Positions 12,051 through 22,615 of a DNA stretch of 64,000 nt are shown here, piece by piece. Position 1 is the first letter of the stretch; every line of letters begins with the position of its first letter. Location of the stretch: contig JAFJTR010000025.1 of assembly GCA_022559985.1 (NCBI GenBank), positions 1-64,000 on the forward strand, in the 5' to 3' direction. Origin of the DNA: Parastagonospora avenae f. sp. tritici 18332-5. Its lineage: Eukaryota > Ascomycota > Dothideomycetes > Pleosporales > Phaeosphaeriaceae. Made by a program: the position numbers and the translations under genes. The notes under the pieces were generated by a model. It ran no database searches. It had not been told where the DNA came from and saw only the letters and a list, made by a program, of their open reading frames with translations.

Positions 12051-13403
12051 ATGGGCTTCCTCGAAATCCCTACGGAACTCAAGAACGTCATCACCGCTCC
12101 CCTGACGAATTCTGACATGGCGAATTTGGTACGGACTTGCAACGCCGTGCACAAGTACGCAGGTGCGGCGATGTATCGGAACGTCGTGTTGAATTGTTCT
12201 GTGCGCGAGCATGAGAGTTCAGAATCCGCAGGACACTTGCCGCAGATCGTGTCACTGCTTCGGACGTTGCTGCAGCGACCTGCCTATGCGCAGCAAGTAA
12301 AGGCAATAACGTTTCAAGCACAAAATGGCGAGGAACGTTCCAGCGCTTATCTATTTGGGTCTTCCGACCGCAGCTTGTTCCAGCAAGCAGTTCAGAGCTT
12401 GGAATTGCCGGATTCGGAAGTCTGGGACGATGCAGTGCTCCAAAGACACGATTCGGGCGCAACAATGGCGCTGGTACTGGCTCAGTGCGCCCAGCTGGAA
12501 TCTCTCTCTGTGACAGCCGATTTTCTGATGCCGAACCATTGGTTTCCTATTATGCTGCAGCACATCATGGGCCGCTCGCAGCTCTCGCAGCTCTCTCACG
12601 TAGCAGTACCGCCCTCCCTCAGCCCCATTCCATCACTACATCTTCCGACCGACACAGCATTAGCGCTTTTCCGTCTCCCCGCACTGCGTAGTCTCTCTCT
12701 ATCACACCTCGCCGACATCGACTCAGCGCCAGACCTATGTATGCCAACATCGCTGCACTCACTATCACTCCAACGCTCCTCTTTAGACCTACAAACACTT
12801 TCCCTCCTGCTGCAAAACTCCCGTCAACTCACTACGCTCGTGTACGACGCCCTCCTGCCATCCAGCCGCACGCCGCTCAATCTCGATGAACTCGCGTCCG
12901 CGCTAGGACACGTGCGCGAATCACTCACATACCTAAAGATTAGCATCGATGTGTTCGCCGATGAAGCCGTCGACGTGCAGATTCTGACCGCACTGGATGG
13001 GAGTCTAGGCTCTTTGGCTGGCTTCTCCACACTGACTCATCTCACCATCTCCCTGCCGGTATTGTTCGGGGACGTCTTGCCGTCCGAGACGTCGGGGCTG
13101 GTGGACGTGCTACCACGAGGGTTGCAGCACTTAGTCATCTGTGACGATCTGCTGGACTACGATGCGTATGCTGAATGGGCAGAGGATGGAGTTGTCAGTG
13201 CGTTGAATGCTTATTTGGGGGATGTGGAGGGGTTGAGGGTGTTGGTGCTGGATTTGAGTGTGAATGGGGTGGTGGTGGAGTTGAGTAGGGAGCGTGCGGC
13301 GGAGTTGGTGGAGATGGGGAAGAGGAGGGGCGTGAGGTGTGAAGTCATCAAAGAGTTTTATGACGATGAGGACGATGGCGCGGAGGAAGAGCAAGGCCGA
13401 TGA
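12051..13403 (+). CDS. F-box-like/leucine-rich hypothetical protein
   Basis: One exon, 450 residues, starting at the ATG at 12051 (MGFLEIPTELKNVI). The N-terminus fits a degenerate F-box: a Pro-Thr-Glu-Leu start, then the LVRTCNAVHKYAGAAMYRNV helix pair typical of fungal F-box proteins. The rest has loosely repeated Leu-rich segments (LPALRSLSLSHL, LHSLSLQRSSLDLQTLSLLL), suggesting a leucine-rich solenoid for substrate binding. The end is acidic (DDEDDGAEEEQ). If it is a true F-box protein it would bring substrates to an SCF ubiquitin ligase via Skp1. Such genes are numerous and fast-evolving in filamentous ascomycetes, so no substrate can be proposed. Confidence 0.65.
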   Translation: MGFLEIPTELKNVITAPLTNSDMANLVRTCNAVHKYAGAAMYRNVVLNCSVREHESSESAGHLPQIVSLLRTLLQRPAYAQQVKAITFQAQNGEERSSAYLFGSSDRSLFQQAVQSLELPDSEVWDDAVLQRHDSGATMALVLAQCAQLESLSVTADFLMPNHWFPIMLQHIMGRSQLSQLSHVAVPPSLSPIPSLHLPTDTALALFRLPALRSLSLSHLADIDSAPDLCMPTSLHSLSLQRSSLDLQTLSLLLQNSRQLTTLVYDALLPSSRTPLNLDELASALGHVRESLTYLKISIDVFADEAVDVQILTALDGSLGSLAGFSTLTHLTISLPVLFGDVLPSETSGLVDVLPRGLQHLVICDDLLDYDAYAEWAEDGVVSALNAYLGDVEGLRVLVLDLSVNGVVVELSRERAAELVEMGKRRGVRCEVIKEFYDDEDDGAEEEQGR

Positions 13404-14127
13404 TGTGGATTGCTTGGGTTACCGTGGACAGGGCAATAGCGACGAACGCACCCATACATGCTAGATCTCCAGCCTGGGCTTGAGGCTTAGATTGCGTGCC
13501 TTATAACGATTCTTCACGATAGCTTAGTGCATCAGTCCGTCTCGTGGTCCGTCGCGCTATCTCTATCTCTAGACAGCCCGCATGAGAAGCCAGTTCGTTT
13601 CATATTGTGGGCCGGAGAAACATCCAGATGCTTAACAGCCACAGGATAACATGCGCCTCAAAATCACTTTTTTTTTAGAAGGGCGGGTCCGCCGATCGTC
13701 GGTTGGTTGTAAGCCTTAGACTGCCCGCCTTACAACGATTCTTCGCCGACCTCAGGCTCGGGCCGAACAGCTTTCAGGAACGACAAATTGGCCGAAGAGG
13801 CGGAATTGATGCGCATAGAGGGATGTGGAGATATGTGCAGTCGATATTTGCTAGAGGCTTATGGATCGCAATGAACTACACCATAACTTTGTGGAAACAA
13901 CCATAGCGCAGAGACTTCAGAAGCTTCAGCACTGATTAGAGCTGTAATTCCCAAAGCATTTGAAGTCCGGAGACACACTTGCTGTCGCCGGTGTAAGTGA
14001 GCGTTTTTTATATACAACAAGTGGTGTAGATTGAGCCATCCCAAGTCTTAAGAACCCTGTTATGTCGGGTGCGCCATCATCCCAGCTTACCATAGAATCA
14101 AGCAAGACTCCAACCTGTTACGTTTAC
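13404..14127. other. Intergenic with diverged direct repeat
   Basis: No gene supported. Contains the repeat pair described separately and a run of nine T at about 13668-13676. Both flanking genes end here (convergent). Confidence 0.5.
13486..13744 (+). repeat. Diverged 30-bp direct repeat, copies 229 bp apart
   Basis: Copy 1 at 13486-13515 and copy 2 at 13715-13744 match at 26 of 30 positions. Three of the four differences are T versus C. They share cttaga at the start and aacgattcttc at the end. The sequence between them is unrelated to either copy. Confidence 0.7.
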
Positions 14128-15127
14128 CTAGGCCGAATGAAGCGGATCCCTCGCTCCAACATCTTCGATCCTCCAAACATCACTCAAATCCACGTCAACA
14201 TACTCCTGCGGATCCTCCGGCACGTCGACAAAATCAAGCTTTTGATCTTCTTTCGCATAGTCCCATTTCTGCCATTCCACAAACTGGCTGCAGCCAATAT
14301 TTTTAGGATTGCTAACCTTCTTTTCGTTGAACCAGCAAGGGTTCTGGATGGTGGGTGTCACACCCTTCACCTTGCCAGGAGTGCCGTATGCGACCATGAC
14401 TGGTGGTTTGAGGTTTTCCTTGCTTTGACGGTCCCAGGGAAGCTCGCCTTGGACCTTGACGTGGAGTGCTGCGGCCATGATTTCGCCGCAATTGCCATTT
14501 GTTCGATGGCTGCATAGCATGTACAAGGTCAGTGAAAGGTTCTGGAGGAATGAAGACACGGATTTATACGCACACTTCTGCCGCAGGGACTGCGTCTAGC
14601 TCGTTTCCCCAGGTGGAAGCGCGGCATTGTTGTAGGGCTATGGAAAGCCTCGCGTTTTCGTTCTGCAGCAATATGTTCTTCGAGGGCGCATTACCCTTCA
14701 ATGGTGAAGAGAAATACACCTCGTTACCGATGGCGATGGCGCTGATCATGGTCGGTCGCTTCATCTCTCTTTTCTTCTTGTCGCCTTGGCTCTTGCAGTC
14801 GTTCACGTAAACATCGTGTGCTTGTTGCATTTCTGCAAAGGCTGCGTTGATCTCAGCTTTATTACAGAATCAAAAGGTTCGGGAAATGTCCGACTTACCC
14901 TGTTTGGTAAGACCAGCGAGCCTCTCCTTGTTCAGGCTAGCAGCAGTATGACTGGAGTAACGGACGACGCTGGTGTAAACCTGAAGTGTCTTCTGGTCCT
15001 GCATGATCCCATCCTGATGAATCTTGAGATCTGTATTGTATCCTGGTGCTTTCACGGCATAGGAGCTGTCACAACAGAGGAAGGAAAAGAAAAAAAGAGC
15101 GACGAAATTGGCGTTGAAGATGTGCAT
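14128..15127 (-). CDS. Secreted protein with deaminase-like CGE/PC motif pattern, 3 exons
   Basis: Exons (minus) 15127-14899, 14856-14574 and 14509-14128 give 297 residues. The N-terminus is a clear signal peptide (MHIFNANFVALFFFSFLCC..., cleavage near SSYA). The middle is helical. The C-terminal half has HRTNGNCGEIMAA, with C178-G-E180, then a strand-like VMVAYGTPG, then NPC at 227-229 and a further GC at 243-244. The order C-x-E followed by P-C and a second Cys resembles the zinc-binding pattern of the cytidine-deaminase fold, as in other secreted fungal proteins with NCxE...GC patterns. That assignment is an inference from motif spacing. The introns (42 and 64 bp) were set by frame and motif continuity. 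The only ATG available at the 5' end is at 15127. Substrate and role are unknown. A secreted effector-like or nucleoside-related role is possible. Confidence 0.7.
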
Positions 15128-15887
15128 GATGGCTAAACGCAATGCGCAAGAATTGTGCAACGAATGCCAGCTGAAGTATGGACGGGAGAACAATTCCTTA
15201 CAGTAGGATTGGACTTCCGACTTATACTACCCCCAACAAACTGCCACGCTCCAGTATAGGATCCATCTCGGCCCGGCCCAATTGAGGTCTTCCAGGCCAG
15301 CCTCTATATAAGATTCTTCATTCCAACAAGCCTATTACTGGGCGCCGTAAACAAGGTATCTGTGGCCTGAATTAAGATGTTTCCTGTATGTCAACAGCGT
15401 GGTAGAGTCGCCGAGGCGTATTTAGCGTTTTCTTGCGTCCATAATTAGTACACTACCGGTGAATTGTGGGTCCGGGTCGAAGCTTGAGATAATGGAAGCA
15501 ATTTAAGGCCACCAATACGCCTCGCCGACCTGAACAAACCAACCCACAGCCCTGCACCGAGGAGAGACCACAACGGTTGCCTGAGCAAAAGTCTGCTGCA
15601 ACTTGGACGTTTTCTTACAAAATATCCACCAGGTCAGCGCAGAAAAATTGCCAACTGTGGACACTGGGAGACCTAGATACCCCGTTCGGTCCGTCCGGTG
15701 TTTCTATAATAACGGGCTACTTGCATGCGACAATTACTTGAGAGATGCTACAACGGGCGCGTACATATATCATATGGGCGCAGCCTTTCTGCAAGATCAT
15801 CGTTCAAGTCAGATTTACAATTTCATTCAAAATTGGTTTATCATTTATTAAATTTACGGAGTGTTGTACTGCAAACGACTGTCCACT
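15128..15887. other. Divergent intergenic region
   Basis: Shared upstream region of the minus-strand secreted deaminase-like gene and the plus-strand SGNH hydrolase. Contains a TATA-like ctatataag near 15303-15311 and the inverted repeat listed separately. No gene seen. Confidence 0.5.
15407..15529. repeat. 16-bp inverted repeat with 91-bp spacer
   Basis: Arms at 15407-15422 (gtcgccgaggcgtatt) and 15514-15529 (aatacgcctcgccgac) are complementary with one mismatch. The whole unit is 123 bp. No clear target-site duplication is seen, so a miniature transposon is possible but unproven. Confidence 0.6.
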
Positions 15888-17837
15888 ATGAAGGCTACTC
15901 TTCGCTTCGCCTCGTTGGCATCATTATCATTTGTCTTCCTTACTATCAACGCACATCCACTCGAGGAGCTCCTCAATGCTCGTACTTTACGCAACCGGGC
16001 TGAAGAAGACTCTATATTCAGCTGGGTCCGGAACTACGCTGCCTTGGGAGACAGCTACGCAGCTGGCATCGGAATCGGCCAACTTCGTAAGGAGAAGGAT
16101 GCTTATGATTGTAGTCGCTACGATGGCGGGTACCCGGAGAAGGTCCAAGAAGCCGTGCAGTCGAATGTGTACGAGTACATCGCCTGTTCTGGCGACACTA
16201 CCAAGGAAGTCCTTGAGAAGCAGCTCGGCAAGCTCAGCCAGCCTCAATACGACCTGATCACGATGTCTGCTGGTGGCAATGATGTCGGATTTTCGGATGT
16301 CTTGAAGGCCTGCATTTTCTTAAATAACGGGGTAAGTTATCCGAATTTCTGTTCGAACGCCGCATTGACAATCTATAGAAAGGGCCTTGTGATTCTGCTC
16401 TGGAAAAGGCTGAAGACGCTATCGGCAAGGATCTAGCTGGTAGTGTGACCAAGGTTCTCGACAAGACTCGCGAAAGGGTATCCAAGGACAATGGTGTAAT
16501 CGTTTGGACCTTGTATGCTAAGTTCTTTGACGAAGCCCCAAAGCCATGTGAAAAGAAGGTTCGAAGGCCCTTTCCATGTTCTGTAACACAACTAATTTTC
16601 TTAGTCCTGGTGCTTCACCGACCTTGCGTTCTGCAATCAACTATTAACAGTCGACCTCCGTCAAAAGATGAACGCACTTGTCGGAAAAGCAAATGACAGA
16701 ATCTCGGATACCATAAACAAGTGGAACGAAGGGAAAGGTAGAGCCATCGCACACTACGCTCATTGGAGTCCTTACGTGGCTGCGCTGAGCGGACAACTTT
16801 GCGCGCCGGGTATGGCGGACGATCCTAACAATCACGCCAATGACAACGAGGTGAGCTTGATGTTACTCCTATCTTCCTAGCTTTTAATGACTGAGGCAAA
16901 GGCATTTTTGAGGCCCAGTGGTCTCCGGTTCGCAGTTGATACTGATGATCTGAAGCGTCGCGGAGAAGATAACACGACAGAGATCTTGCTGGCCGAGCGT
17001 GGACTTTCTCGCAGGCTTCCTGATAGCGTTTTACAAAATTTCCATCCTAATGACTTGGGCGCAAGCTACCAAGCCCAGACCGTTTTAGCGTCAGTATTCA
17101 CTGCCTACGAAGTTATGCAGAAGGTCGGTGCAGAAGACAGCTGCTCCGCGAGCGACGCCCCGCCAAACAACACCCCACCCAGCGAGCCCCAAAAAGAGGA
17201 TCTCCGATGTGCTGATGTCAACTTGAGCCCCAAATCCTACATCAGGCGAGAGAGCATGGAGGAGCATGCGACTCGCTTCTGTGACGAGCAAAAGATTACA
17301 AAGGCGGGCACTTACGAAGCGTATTATGATGGCGAGAGCTACAACGGTGCGATCATTCGCGTCGAAACGGACCAGACAATCTCCGCCGCAGACTGCAAAT
17401 ACCGCCTCTTCCAGATCACCAACGGATGTGTCCCTGCGAAGAACAATCCTATGAATTGGAAATACGGTGGCGAATTGACAGTCGGAAAATCACTCTACAA
17501 GATCAACATCATCGGTCTCGCGAATGGACGTTGGACCGGACCCGATAATTCCCCACTACAAAAGCCGCTCTATACTTGCCGTTACATGAAAGCTCCCAAC
17601 GAGAAAGTCTTTCAAATCGAGGGAGCAGGTTTTGCTAATGCGCCGCAGGCAAAGGAACTTCGTGACCAGCTCGAGAAGTGCTATGGAAAACCTGCCCAGA
17701 TCAGTGTGTTTCAGCAAGGGCGGATCAGCGAGAAAGGGATGGAATGGTTCGTGAGTGGTTTAGGACCGTACGACAAGAAGGAATGTGTAACGCAGGTCTT
17801 GAGCGACTTGGTTGGCTATGAAGCCAAGTGCGAGTAA
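15888..17837 (+). CDS. Secreted SGNH/GDSL hydrolase with an extra C-terminal Cys-rich domain, 4 exons
   Basis: Exons 15888-16331, 16379-16558, 16605-16850 and 16902-17837 encode 601 residues. A signal peptide (MKATLRFASLASLSFVFLTINA, 22 residues) is followed by the SGNH core: block I YAALGDSYAAG with nucleophile Ser56, an SGDTT block, block III SAGGNDVGF with the oxyanion Asn, and a late NFHPNDLG block carrying the probable catalytic His. The family hydrolyses esters of lipids, acetylated sugars or similar substrates outside the cell. After a Pro-rich linker (PPNNTPPSEPQ), about 210 residues form an unassigned domain rich in Cys (FCDEQ, ADCKYRLF, GCVPAK, YTCRYM, KCYGKP, KKECVTQ), probably a disulfide-bonded binding module. 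All introns are phase 0. The donor at 16559 (gttcga) is weak but keeps the reading frame. Confidence 0.88.
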
Positions 17838-18606
17838 GTCCATACACGCAGCCTATGTACGCAATGTATAGACAATGCAACAAACATGCAACTAGAAAAT
17901 AATGAAGTCGATGATAATTATAAGGCGCATTGCTAAATAGCCGCAAATGATCCGTTTCCGATTTCAGCATGTGATGTCCAACATTGCCACGTTTTCTCAG
18001 CTTCTTTCCCTGTCTCCGAACCAGGGACGTGCTTGAGATACCATACGTACGGCTCTCAATCTACCCTATGACATAGTGATATATTTTTACCATTCTTTAA
18101 TCTCTTAAGCTCCTGGACGCAAGAGATGTGAGTGCGGTGACAAATAAAAGATACGGTACAGCATTGGGTGGAAGCAGCCAACTCCCTCGATTCAAAGTCA
18201 GATCATCGCGACGAGGAGTGTCGGAGCGCCCCTATGCGACTGTCCTTCATACCAGCGTATACGGTAGCAAAAGCGCAATCATAGCCACATTGAAGTGCTA
18301 GTTCGAGTTGCTCCTTTAGTTGATATGAAGGAAGCGTGGGAATGTTGAACGGGTGTGGATTGATCAACTCCGTCAAGGAGCTGCAAACGCGGGTGGCGGG
18401 ATTGATGTTCCCTATGCACGGCGAGGCGCCATAGAAGGGTGATTGATACCATCGGCAGAAATCTCCGAGTCAAAAGTGCACTGTATTTACATTTTTTGTG
18501 CGGGGGCTATAGAGTCCGGAGCCATGCTCCATCCATATCCCACAAAATATTTACAACAATCATAAAAGCCGCCCAGAGCTCAACAGACTCTTCTTGCATC
18601 TTCCCT
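17838..18606. other. Convergent intergenic region
   Basis: 3' flanks of the SGNH hydrolase and the minus-strand membrane protein. Short open frames have no recognizable content. Confidence 0.55.
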
Positions 18607-20057
18607 TCACACAGCGTTGCAGTGACTTTCGCTTCTGCCATACTTCTCATCCAGATCCATCTCATACACATCGTACGGATCCGGCGTTTTCGCCTTCTCT
18701 CTCATCACCCTTACGGCCTCGGGCTTACCCGGCTCCACCAGGCTGAACTCGCTCATACTCCCAATCTCCGAAACGCCCTTCTTGCCCGCGGCGCTGGAGC
18801 CCCGACTTCCCAGCGACACAGACTTGCTGAATTTGCTGAATTTGGATGAGGATGAGGAGTTCTGCGTTGTGCGCGCGCGCGTCGAGCCCAGTGCGGATCC
18901 CAGGCCCTGCAGTAGGGAGCCCAGAGATGCGATCGCTGTGCCGAAGGCTGCGAGGCTGAGGATTGGGCGTAGTGTGGGCAGACAGCAGGCGATGAGCGCG
19001 ATGTTGGTTTCGACCATAGTCCAGAAGAGACCGTGGGAGGTTATGCCGATGATATCGTAGGTGGGCATGCCCATGATGGTCACCATCGTCAGGCCGTCTG
19101 TCGTGTGGTTAGCTCGTAGTAATGTAGAGGTTGGGAAAGGAACGTACCAGAAGGTGTGCCTTGCTTGATGCAGATGACCATACGGACGAGGGCAGCACCG
19201 ACGGCGAAGCCACCAAGGAGGAAGACGAAGATGAGTTGGATCTTGCGGACGGTAGGCATTTGAAGGCGCCAGATCTAAGGGGATGTAAGCGCTTGTCCAT
19301 GTGCTGGAGTTTGAGTGGGTAGGATGTACGTACCCAGGGAAGAGGGAGAATAAGGATGAAGAAATCCAGCGCTGCATCGATGCAGGTGAAGATGATAGTG
19401 GCTTGGAAACCGAACGGGCAGTTCTCACTAATACTTGCAAGTGATCCCCAGTTCGCAGCGAAGTTGAGGCGACAGTCAAAAACGAAGCCAATGAAGAAAG
19501 CAAGTGTGAAGCCAATAGTTAGAATGACGAAGACAAGCGAAGTCCATTGGAAGCCGCTTGTCACGAAAATGCGACGGTAGAAGAAGAGAAAGGCAAGTTT
19601 GGTCAAGCCTAGGGCAAGGGGCTGCATGATGAAGATAATATAGACCAACTAGGAGTTTGTTAGATGAGATGCAGGACGCGTTAGACGCTGGTGGACTTAC
19701 TTTCTCAAGAATGACCAGTGTGGGTGTTGTATCCATGATCCAGCCTTCAATGTTGGTAGGGTCATTGTGGTTGCCGACAATGCCCTTCTTTGCGCCTGGC
19801 ACCCTCGTTAGTATGGATGCAATAGAATGTTCAGATTCCGACATACCATAAATCAGAACGACAGAAACTCCAATGGTCGGTACGAGAGCAAGCAGACAGA
19901 AAAGATCATCCAAGTGCTTGCCCCATGCAATGTCGACAGCCTTCCTGGCAGTTCTCGCACGAAGAGCTATCCTTGAGAACACAGCAACGATCGCCAAGGT
20001 GAGCAAGGCGATGGTGGTATACAAGCAAGATTTGACATTGACATAAGTATAAGACAT
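18607..20057 (-). CDS. Fungal rhodopsin-domain (Pth11/SAT5-like) integral membrane protein, 5 exons
   Basis: Exons (minus) 20057-19847, 19795-19701, 19648-19334, 19274-19148 and 19097-18607 encode 412 residues. The chain shows seven likely membrane helices, starting with LYTTIALLTLAIVAVFSRI. Further family signs are KHLDDLFCLLALVP, GLTKLAFLFFYRRIF after helix 3, CRLNFAANWGS in an extracellular loop, and GFQATIIFTCIDAALDFFILILPLPW, then IWRLQMPTVRKIQL. This is the fungal-specific seven-helix family that includes Pth11-like proteins, most without known ligands. The soluble C-tail (about 100 residues) is Ser-rich and ends in a charged segment. All introns are 46-59 bp, and each join restores a hydrophobic helix. 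It is divergent from the UstYa gene across 550 bp, so the two could share control. Confidence 0.88.
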
Positions 20058-20609
20058 GGTGAAGACTCAAAGAAGCAGAGAAAAGGCTGAGAGCAGGCTG
20101 TTGCATTGAAGGTGTGAGCTCTGCAAACGCATTTATGTCTTCGAGACTGAAAAGGGTCCCGGTATAAAGGAGATGGGCTGGCCCATCCCAACGATCGTGA
20201 AGCTCATCGCGTCAATGTTGAACATCGCGAATTATGGATTGCGCCCCCGATCCAGCCTTGCATGTGGCTGGAAGCGGAGTGCTGCAGCTCCGCTCCTAGC
20301 TCTCTAGCTCTGATGAGTGACGTGAGTCGTAAACCGGCGAGTCCAGAGATTTGGATTGGACCCCGAAAACATGGTTCGCCTACGCACGTGTCAGCGAACA
20401 GTTTGTTGAGTTGGGATCCAGAACAGAGGCTAAGCAACGCAAGGCTAAGCAACGCCGGGCTAACGACAAGCTTACTTGAACGCCGCATTAGGGCATGTAG
20501 AAGCTTATCGCCAAGGCGGCCCGGATATCTTTTCGCTGGATATCAAACCCAAATGAAAGCTGTTCACTACATTTGTCCTTCTCCACACTGATTTTCAGTG
20601 TATTCCACC
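20058..20609. other. Divergent intergenic region between membrane protein and UstYa genes
   Basis: No gene seen. Contains a short tandem repeat at 20428-20455. Probably a two-way promoter. Confidence 0.5.
20428..20455 (+). repeat. 13-bp tandem repeat, 2 copies
   Basis: ggctaagcaacgc occurs at 20428-20440 and again at 20443-20455, 2 bp apart. A third, degraded ggctaac follows. It lies about 155-180 bases before the UstYa start and could be a factor-binding site. Confidence 0.6.
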
Positions 20610-21590
20610 ATGTCTGCTCAGTACCAAGCTGTATCAGCTGAAGACGGCCGCCTCGATTCTTTTGCGCCCATACGAAAGCGATCTCATAACAGATGCTGGA
20701 TGTTGTCCCTTGGAACGATCTCGGTGGCCAATCTGCTCATGCTTATGGCATCTCTGTACTTTTGGCGTGCTGCAGAGCATACCGCGAGTGCAGTACCCGA
20801 CCTTCCGATGACCACGCTGGGCTTGACTAGTGAAGATGCAACAGTCGAAGTGGAAATTCCTGATAGTCTAGCTCGTGTAGGAGCTTTGTCAACTGCATAC
20901 GTATCTTTCCACTGGAATACCCCTTGGGGGGCACCCAACGCCACTGACGCGGATTCTCTGTGGGACAATATCAACACTGCGCACGGGCATATTGCTATAG
21001 ACCGTACGTGGGCTGCCGAAAACAATGTATGTTACTTCAAATACGACTTTGAAAGTTTACTGCTTATGGAACTTGACGTGGACAGTGGCCTGAATCGATG
21101 GATATTCCGGGACATCCTGATAAAGGATTGTACCTCCTGCAAGCCTACCACCAGCTCCACTGCCTTGTAAGTCACCCCTCATAATCAGGCTATGGGAATG
21201 ATTTGAGAAGATTACTATTATGGCGCATTCTTGATTCATTTTTTGTTTACTGATATCACGAAGCGGATAGTTCGCTCAACGCTTCTGTCCCTGAGTCGCA
21301 AAACGCCTTCAAAGTATCCGATGCACCACGCCCTGCATTGTTTCGACGCACTACGCCAACACATCATGTGCCATGCGGACAATACTCCACTCTACGGAAG
21401 AGGCGATAGGATGGCTGGCGACGGGCAGCTACACCAGTGTAGAGACTGGAACGAGTTGAGAGACTATGCGACTCAGAACACTGCGTGTTTTCGGGATCAT
21501 GAGCCGGGCATGAGTTACGAAGACCTATTCAGTGTCTGCGATGATGGAACGGACGGATTGGAGCAACTGCATTCGCGTGTTAGCGGCTAG
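20610..21590 (+). CDS. UstYa-family (DUF3328) membrane-anchored protein, 3 exons
   Basis: Exons 20610-21026, 21086-21166 and 21264-21590 encode 274 residues. The layout is a short cytosolic N-terminus, one membrane helix at about residues 29-52 (MLSLGTISVANLLMLMASLYFW), then a lumenal domain. Both family HxxHC motifs are intact: YHQLHCL (H161-C165) and HHALHCF (H188-C192). The approach WDNINTAHGHIAI and the tail HCRDW-like segment QCRDWNELRDYA are also typical. Characterized members (UstYa/UstYb of ustiloxin biosynthesis) work in oxidative cyclization of ribosomal peptides, and others sit in different secondary-metabolite clusters. No precursor peptide, peptidase, tyrosinase or methyltransferase gene lies beside this copy, so it appears to be an orphan. 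The splice sites were chosen because they join YLLQAYHQLHCL intact. Confidence 0.9.
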
Positions 21591-22615
21591 TAGATTAGCT
21601 GTAGCAATAACTGTAGCATAGTTGGGTATGACGTTTGCAGCGGAATTCACCAGTTCCGTAGCTCCAGATTCTTTTCCATCTCCACATACAAGTGAAAACT
21701 GCTAGGCCACAATCGTGAACATGCGGGATGATGTATGTGCAAATGCAGTTGAAATCTGCCAGACTTAGGTCCTGAAAACGCGCGATGTATTTGACATTCA
21801 GGTACACACGCATGGTTGGGCATACGCCACTCGCTTGCAAGGCCATTCGAGACGAACTAGGCGATCTGCCTGGAATCCATCCTATTGGTCTCCGTCGACG
21901 TTAGTGGCGCGGCCCAGAGAGCCGAAAGATCGGGGTATTTCTTAGCGTCGATTGCGTGTGACGGCCCGTGGAGCGAGACAACCGGCCCTCGCCAAGATTC
22001 CCAGGCCCCGGACTGTGGGCGTTGGGCGTAAGGGGTTAACTCTTGAATGGTCCAATGGAGCTACATTGAATAGATCCCGCTACGGGTAGGACCCCTTCCG
22101 ATGATCAATCTTGATTTCGACAGACGCTAAGAGCAGCCTTGCCTTGATTACTTTCTAATTAGTAGTTTTGCCTAGAACCCTTGCGTTAGCGGCATCGCAC
22201 CCCACAACTGGGATCGATGTCCAGGCAGCTCCCGTGTGGGGCAGTGACAGTTCTTCTGTAGCTTCATGACAATGTTTGCAGTGGTCTGGATCACACTGTT
22301 ACACGAAAAGACCCGAGATCTAGATTCAGCGACTTGACAGCCAGGCGGGTAATTAGTCTACGAGGGAGCTATCGAAGGGTGCGCAGATCGATCGAATATC
22401 ACCGTAGGGGTGGAGCCAGCTTCACTCAAGATTTTGCAACAAAATAGAAGGATGTGTATAAAGAACAAACAGCATCCTGCCCGAATAGAGCATCATCCTC
22501 ACCATCTCGAGTTTCCAGAGCCTGACATCCACTCACTCTTTGTCTTTCAGTATCTTCACTATCATTGCTTCTTGTTTCTCCGCTTCAAACCCCCATTTCA
22601 AGCAACGATCTCATC
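21591..22615. other. Intergenic, 1 kb
   Basis: Checked specifically for a ribosomal-peptide precursor (signal peptide plus repeats with Lys-Arg sites) because of the UstYa gene upstream. None was found. The 3' end holds the TATA box and pyrimidine-rich leader of the secreted gene at 22616. Confidence 0.5.
22457..22463 (+). promoter_or_regulatory. TATA box (tataaag)
   Basis: tataaag lies 153 bases before the ATG at 22616. It is followed by a pyrimidine-rich leader (atcctcaccatctcgag and onward), as expected of a fungal promoter. Confidence 0.55.

Noticed and set aside
21591..22615. Ribosomal-peptide precursor near the UstYa gene
   Set aside because: No signal peptide followed by repeated cores or Lys-Arg sites in any frame.
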